Shown here one piece after another: positions 14,534-17,634 of a DNA stretch of 17,634 nucleotides. The position numbers and the translations under genes are program-made. Numbering within the stretch: position 1 is the stretch's first letter; every line of letters begins with the position of its first letter. Origin of the DNA: an uncultured Atopobium sp. (lineage in GTDB: Bacteria > Actinomycetota > Coriobacteriia > Coriobacteriales > Atopobiaceae). The DNA lies in contig CALIAZ010000044.1 in assembly GCA_938045565.1 (NCBI GenBank), positions 1 through 17,634 of the forward strand. Direction: 5' to 3'. The notes under the pieces are model-generated. The model was not told where the DNA came from, ran no database searches, and saw only the letters and a list, made by a program, of their open reading frames with translations.

Positions 14534-14842
14534 ATGAAGATTTTAGCTGTAACTGCTTGTCCATCTGGTGTTGCTCACACATACATGGCCGCTGAGGCGC
14601 TGAAGAATGCTTGCACAGCAGAGCAGATCGAATGCAAGGTAGAGACTCAAGGTTCCATTGGAATCGAGAATGCTATTACCGCTAAGGATCTTTCTGGTGC
14701 AACAGCAGTTGTTCTTACCAATGATATGCCTATCAAGGATGTTGAAAGGTTTGCTGAGCTTCCAAAGATTAAGCTTCCTGCAGCAACTGTCATTAAGTCC
14801 GCTCCTGCAATTGTCGCAAAAGTTAAGTCTGAGCTTGGCTAG
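14534..14842 (+). CDS. PTS EIIB component, fructose family (FrwB-like)
   Basis: A 102-residue phosphocarrier with phosphorylated Cys9 in VTACPSGVAHTYMAAEAL, the standard fructose-type EIIB signature. It phosphorylates the substrate carried by the EIIC encoded upstream. AAGGAG precedes the ATG. No EIIA or EI/HPr domain is fused or adjacent, in contrast with E. coli, where the frw locus region encodes multidomain PTS proteins; the phosphate donor must be encoded elsewhere or be the EIIA domain of the BglG-type regulator. Confidence 0.93.
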   Translation: MKILAVTACPSGVAHTYMAAEALKNACTAEQIECKVETQGSIGIENAITAKDLSGATAVVLTNDMPIKDVERFAELPKIKLPAATVIKSAPAIVAKVKSELG

Positions 14843-14885
14843 ACCAAACTGGTAAATAGCCTATGGCACAGGCAAATTTACACAC

Positions 14886-14930
14886 AAAACATGAACCCCG
14901 CTTGAATTTATCAAGCGGGGTTCATGTTTT
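14886..14930. terminator. Bidirectional hairpin terminator between convergent genes
   Basis: A perfect 20-bp stem (14886-14905 with 14911-14930) closes the loop ATTTA; the core is CCCCGCTTGA. The arms end in AAAAC/GTTTT, so a T-rich end follows the GC core in both directions. It serves the plus-strand EIIB gene and the minus-strand DeoR gene. Confidence 0.92.
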
Positions 14931-14954
14931 AGAGATTATGCTGTGGATTCAAAT

Positions 14955-15713
14955 CTACTTACAAATCACGTCAAAGGCAGCAAGCTGATCTTTAAGCTTC
15001 TCCGTCAACTTATCTGTAATTACTGTCGTAACATCATCGAAGTGCGCAAAGGCATAACTCCCCGATGAGCTGAATTTCTCGTGATCAACCATAAGAATAA
15101 CCTGAGAGGCTGTTTTAATTACTTGGCGCTTAACGGCTCCATCGTCAATGTCATAGGTAAGAAGCTCACCCGTATCGAGGTTAATACCAATAGCACCCAT
15201 AAACACCTTATCAAAGTGATATGACTCGAGCGTCTGAATTGCCGCTGAACCATAGAAACTATTGAGCTCGTAATTAACAGTTCCACCAGTCGAGATGACC
15301 TTAATGGCAGGATTTCCGCTCAACGCCTGAAGGATATCGATCATGTTGGTAATAACCGTCATGTATTTAGTACCAGCAGCTATTTTCTCTGCTAATGCGA
15401 TATTGGTTGTGGAAATGTCCAGATAGACAGTCTCACCTGGCTCAATAAGCTCATATGCTTTATCTGCAATAATACGCTTCTCGGGAATCTTAGTATTGAT
15501 GCGCGTACTAATGTTCCAGTTGGGTTGCACCGACGTACTAATAGCACCGCCGTATACACGCTTTAAAAGGCCCTGGCCATCGAGGTGCTTAAGGTCTTTT
15601 CTGATGCAGTCTTCAGTAACGCTAAACTTTTCTGAAAGCTCAATTACTGTAGCTCTTCCGTTTGTATTAACGAACTCCACAATCTTATCTTGGCGTTCTT
15701 TTAAAAACATCAT
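14955..15713 (-). CDS. DeoR-family sugar-phosphate-responsive repressor
   Basis: About 252 residues, the normal DeoR-family length. The N-terminal helix-turn-helix (KERQDKIVEFV... through LLKRVYGG) covers about residues 4-58. The C-terminal domain is the DeoR phosphosugar sensor, with VYLDISTTNIALAEKI and an ISTGGTV segment. A longer reading begins with TTG at 15800 but has no ribosome-binding site and adds 29 residues not typical of the family. ATG 15713 (or the next codon, ATG 15710) has AAAGG at suitable spacing. It converges on the FrwCB-like PTS genes and probably controls them and the divergent glycyl radical operon in response to a phosphorylated intermediate. This target assignment is inferred from proximity. 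Confidence 0.88.
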   Translation of the reverse strand: MMFLKERQDKIVEFVNTNGRATVIELSEKFSVTEDCIRKDLKHLDGQGLLKRVYGGAISTSVQPNWNISTRINTKIPEKRIIADKAYELIEPGETVYLDISTTNIALAEKIAAGTKYMTVITNMIDILQALSGNPAIKVISTGGTVNYELNSFYGSAAIQTLESYHFDKVFMGAIGINLDTGELLTYDIDDGAVKRQVIKTASQVILMVDHEKFSSSGSYAFAHFDDVTTVITDKLTEKLKDQLAAFDVICK

Positions 15714-15833
15714 TTCTGCCTTTGAACAGGTATTATCATTTAGGACAATTGTACCCTGTATTGACTCATAGCGTTCTGTCTTATTTTGTCCTGTCTCCAA
15801 ACGGCAGCAGCAGTGTATGTGAAGGGTTAAACG

Positions 15834-16994
15834 CTACTCAGAGTCTATTGCATCAACCAGTGGAATCCTAATGGTAAACACAGAACCATGTGGAGTGTTT
15901 TCGGAGACTGTAATGGAAGCTCCATGTCGCTTTAAGATAGTTTTAACCAGCGAGAGACCAATGCCCGCACCGCCAAATTCCCTAGACCTAGATTTATTTA
16001 CCCTGTAGAACGGCTCAAAAACAAGCTCTCTTTGCTCAGGCGCAATGCCCACTCCTGTATCGGCAATTGTAACAAGGCATTCTTGACCCTCAGTCTCCAG
16101 GGCAATGTTGACTGATCCCTCTCTACGGTTATAGCGAATAGCATTCTCTACCAAATTATAAACAGCTCGGTATAACAGATTGGCATTTCCCTTAACAGTA
16201 AAATTTTGTGCCTCAGATTTCGTATTAGAATGTTCGTCAATCTGCATGTTAACCTGCACGTTGACCATATTATTTTGAGCAACTGATTCAAGATCATCCA
16301 CAACTGTTGTAATTACCGCATCAAGAGAAACATCCTCAACCTCTCCAAGCTCAGATGTCTCCGTAAGCTCTAACAGGTTGGCAATAATTGCAGACAAACG
16401 ATCAATGTATGTCTCCATCGTGTCTACAAGTTCGTCATATTCATTCTGTTTGCGTTTCTTTTTCTTGAAAACGTCAAGCTTGGTTCGCAGTACCGCAATT
16501 GGCGTTCTAAGCTCATGAGCCGCACTAACCGAAAAACGACTCTGCATTGCAAATGCTTCATCTAACTGGTCAGTCATTTGATTAAATGACTTGACTAGCT
16601 CCTGAACCTCTTCTCCACCGCCCTTAATCTCAATGGAATCAGACAGCGTATCAGGACCAATTTCTTTCATGTGAGCAGAAAGTTGTTGAACTGGCTTAGT
16701 ATAGTGACCTGCTAAAAGATAAGCTGCACAGCTGCCGGCAATAATCACAAAAAACAAAATGCCTAGCGCATCAAACAAAATAGAACGCTCAATTGCACCT
16801 ACGTCTAAAACAATAGAAAGAGCTCCTTTGTTGATGGCGTTGGCTGCTGCTAGTTCCAACAGCTCAGACGTTGAGCGGTACACAAGCCAGGTTAAAACAA
16901 CACAGCAACATACTAAGAGAGCCACCATAAGAAAGGTGAGCTGAGCGCGTATTGAGCGCATTGGCTTTGGAGTTATCTCACTTATCTTAATCAT
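15834..16994 (-). CDS. Sensor histidine kinase
   Basis: A 386-residue membrane kinase, partner of the response regulator encoded just upstream. Two membrane spans (about 19-39 and 76-95) flank a short outside loop of about 35 residues. A HAMP-like linker follows (about 96-150), then the phosphorylation site His160 in SAAHELRTPIAVLRTK. The ATPase domain carries NLVENAIRYN, DTGVGIAP and GGAGIGLSLVKTILKRHGA. A run of basic residues, FKKKKRK, follows the His helix. The tiny external loop suggests sensing within the membrane or through a partner, not of a soluble ligand. The start overlaps the regulator gene by 8 bases (ATGATTAA), with AAGGA upstream. Targets cannot be read from the sequence. Confidence 0.93.
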   Translation of the reverse strand: MIKISEITPKPMRSIRAQLTFLMVALLVCCCVVLTWLVYRSTSELLELAAANAINKGALSIVLDVGAIERSILFDALGILFFVIIAGSCAAYLLAGHYTKPVQQLSAHMKEIGPDTLSDSIEIKGGGEEVQELVKSFNQMTDQLDEAFAMQSRFSVSAAHELRTPIAVLRTKLDVFKKKKRKQNEYDELVDTMETYIDRLSAIIANLLELTETSELGEVEDVSLDAVITTVVDDLESVAQNNMVNVQVNMQIDEHSNTKSEAQNFTVKGNANLLYRAVYNLVENAIRYNRREGSVNIALETEGQECLVTIADTGVGIAPEQRELVFEPFYRVNKSRSREFGGAGIGLSLVKTILKRHGASITVSENTPHGSVFTIRIPLVDAIDSE

Positions 16995-17634
16995 CGCTAT
17001 CCTTCTTAAAGCAATAACCCTCTCCTACTTTGTTGGAAATTGGGTCATATCCAAGGGCTTCTCGCAACTTTTTTCTAATCGAGAAAATATGAACGCGCAC
17101 GGAATTACTGAATAAATCCACGTTGCTATCCCATGCATGAGCCATCAACTCTTCACTGCTCACAACCGCCCCGGCGTTTCGCATCAGATACTCCAGAATT
17201 GCAAGTTCTTTCTTGGTAAGGTTGACCTGAGCGTCTCCAACAAAAACTTGTCGAGCCGTAGTATCAAATCGAAGTTCTCCCGATGTCAACGAAGCTTCTC
17301 CATGAGTATACTCACGACGCAAGAGCGTCCTAATACGTGCTTCTAGCTCACCAAACGCAAAAGGCTTAATTAGATAGTCATCAGCACCCGCATCCAGTCC
17401 AACAATACGATCAGACACTGATGAACGCGCAGAAAGAATCAATACCTTGGTCTCTGAGTGCTCCGATCTAAGCGTGCGCAGTAAGTCCAGACCATCAATA
17501 CCAGGAAGATTAAGGTCAAGCAAGATGAGGTCATATTGTTCAAGCTGAGCCATCTCAAGCGCCTGAGTACCGTTGTCCACAAGATCAACGTAATAGCCAT
17601 CAAGCTCAAGACCCTCTCCAATGGAGGCGAGAAG
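16987..17634 (-). CDS. OmpR/PhoB-family response regulator, N terminus cut by the window edge
   Basis: The frame stays open to the last base of the window. 215 residues are visible and about ten are missing, including the first acidic-pocket residues. GTG 17580 is an internal codon and not the start. The receiver domain has the phosphoacceptor Asp in DLILLDLNLPG, the switch Ser in LILSARS and the Lys in YLIKPFAF. The winged-helix DNA-binding domain follows, with LTKKELAILEYLMRN, SVRVHIFSIRKKLRE and VGEGYCF. It is translationally coupled to the histidine kinase and acts as its cognate transcription regulator. Confidence 0.95.
   Translation of the reverse strand, partial: LLASIGEGLELDGYYVDLVDNGTQALEMAQLEQYDLILLDLNLPGIDGLDLLRTLRSEHSETKVLILSARSSVSDRIVGLDAGADDYLIKPFAFGELEARIRTLLRREYTHGEASLTSGELRFDTTARQVFVGDAQVNLTKKELAILEYLMRNAGAVVSSEELMAHAWDSNVDLFSNSVRVHIFSIRKKLREALGYDPISNKVGEGYCFKKDSDD

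Noticed and set aside
15745..15752. The palindrome ACAATTGT upstream of DeoR, sharing CAATTGT with 13196-13202, as a DeoR operator.
   Set aside because: CAATTG also occurs several times inside coding sequence here, so the match is not distinctive.
15714..15800. Extension of the DeoR protein to TTG 15800.
   Set aside because: It has no ribosome-binding site, and the added residues are not typical of the family.
17439..17621. A short minus-strand frame overlapping the response regulator.
   Set aside because: It is a shadow frame; the regulator frame continues through this stretch to the window end with receiver-domain sequence.

Overview
The window looks like a chromosomal piece of a low-to-mid GC anaerobic actinobacterium, most plausibly Coriobacteriia of the Atopobium/Lancefieldella/Olsenella type. 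The evidence is the actinobacterial dnaK-grpE-dnaJ-hspR order with a MerR-type HspR, combined with a fermentative gene set (glycyl radical enzyme, several PTS genes, no respiratory genes). The genus is an inference from gene content and composition, not a database match.

Layout: (1) 1-62 is a 7-bp tandem repeat at the window edge. (2) 71-4473, minus strand, is a heat-shock operon dnaK, grpE, dnaJ (zinc-finger-less class B) and hspR, ending in a hairpin terminator. (3) 4696-9043, minus strand, is an AT-rich operon: a BglG/PRD-type regulator fused to EIIB-like and EIIA domains, an ascorbate-family EIIB, an ascorbate-family (UlaA-like) EIIC, and an orphan TrpA-like TIM-barrel protein with no trpB nearby. 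(4) 9183-13138, minus strand, holds a PflD/YbiW-type glycyl radical enzyme, its radical SAM activase and an FSA-type aldolase (TalC/FsaB), ended by a strong hairpin. (5) 13425-14842, plus strand and divergent from the glycyl radical operon, holds a fructose-family EIIC and EIIB (FrwC/FrwB-like). (6) 14955-15713, minus strand and convergent with the PTS genes, is a DeoR-family repressor. (7) 15834-17634, minus strand, is an OmpR-family response regulator, cut by the right edge, and its histidine kinase.

How the genes fit together: regions 4-6 resemble the E. coli frwCB-pflDC-fsaB locus. From what is reported for E. coli PflD/YbiW, the likely route is PTS uptake of a 1,5-anhydrohexitol, radical ring opening of its 6-phosphate to 1-deoxyfructose-6-phosphate, and aldol cleavage to glyceraldehyde-3-phosphate plus hydroxyacetone. 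The divergent promoters share an intergenic region with a 10-bp inverted repeat, and the DeoR protein is the natural candidate regulator. No EIIA is encoded with this second PTS. The only EIIA domain in the window is the one fused to the BglG-type regulator.

The best candidate for an undescribed system is region 3, a self-contained PTS whose only enzyme is a TrpA homologue. That protein keeps the TrpA catalytic Glu/Asp/Tyr and phosphate-binding residues but has lost residues linked to TrpB. It may be a lyase that cleaves a PTS-imported phosphorylated compound to glyceraldehyde-3-phosphate.
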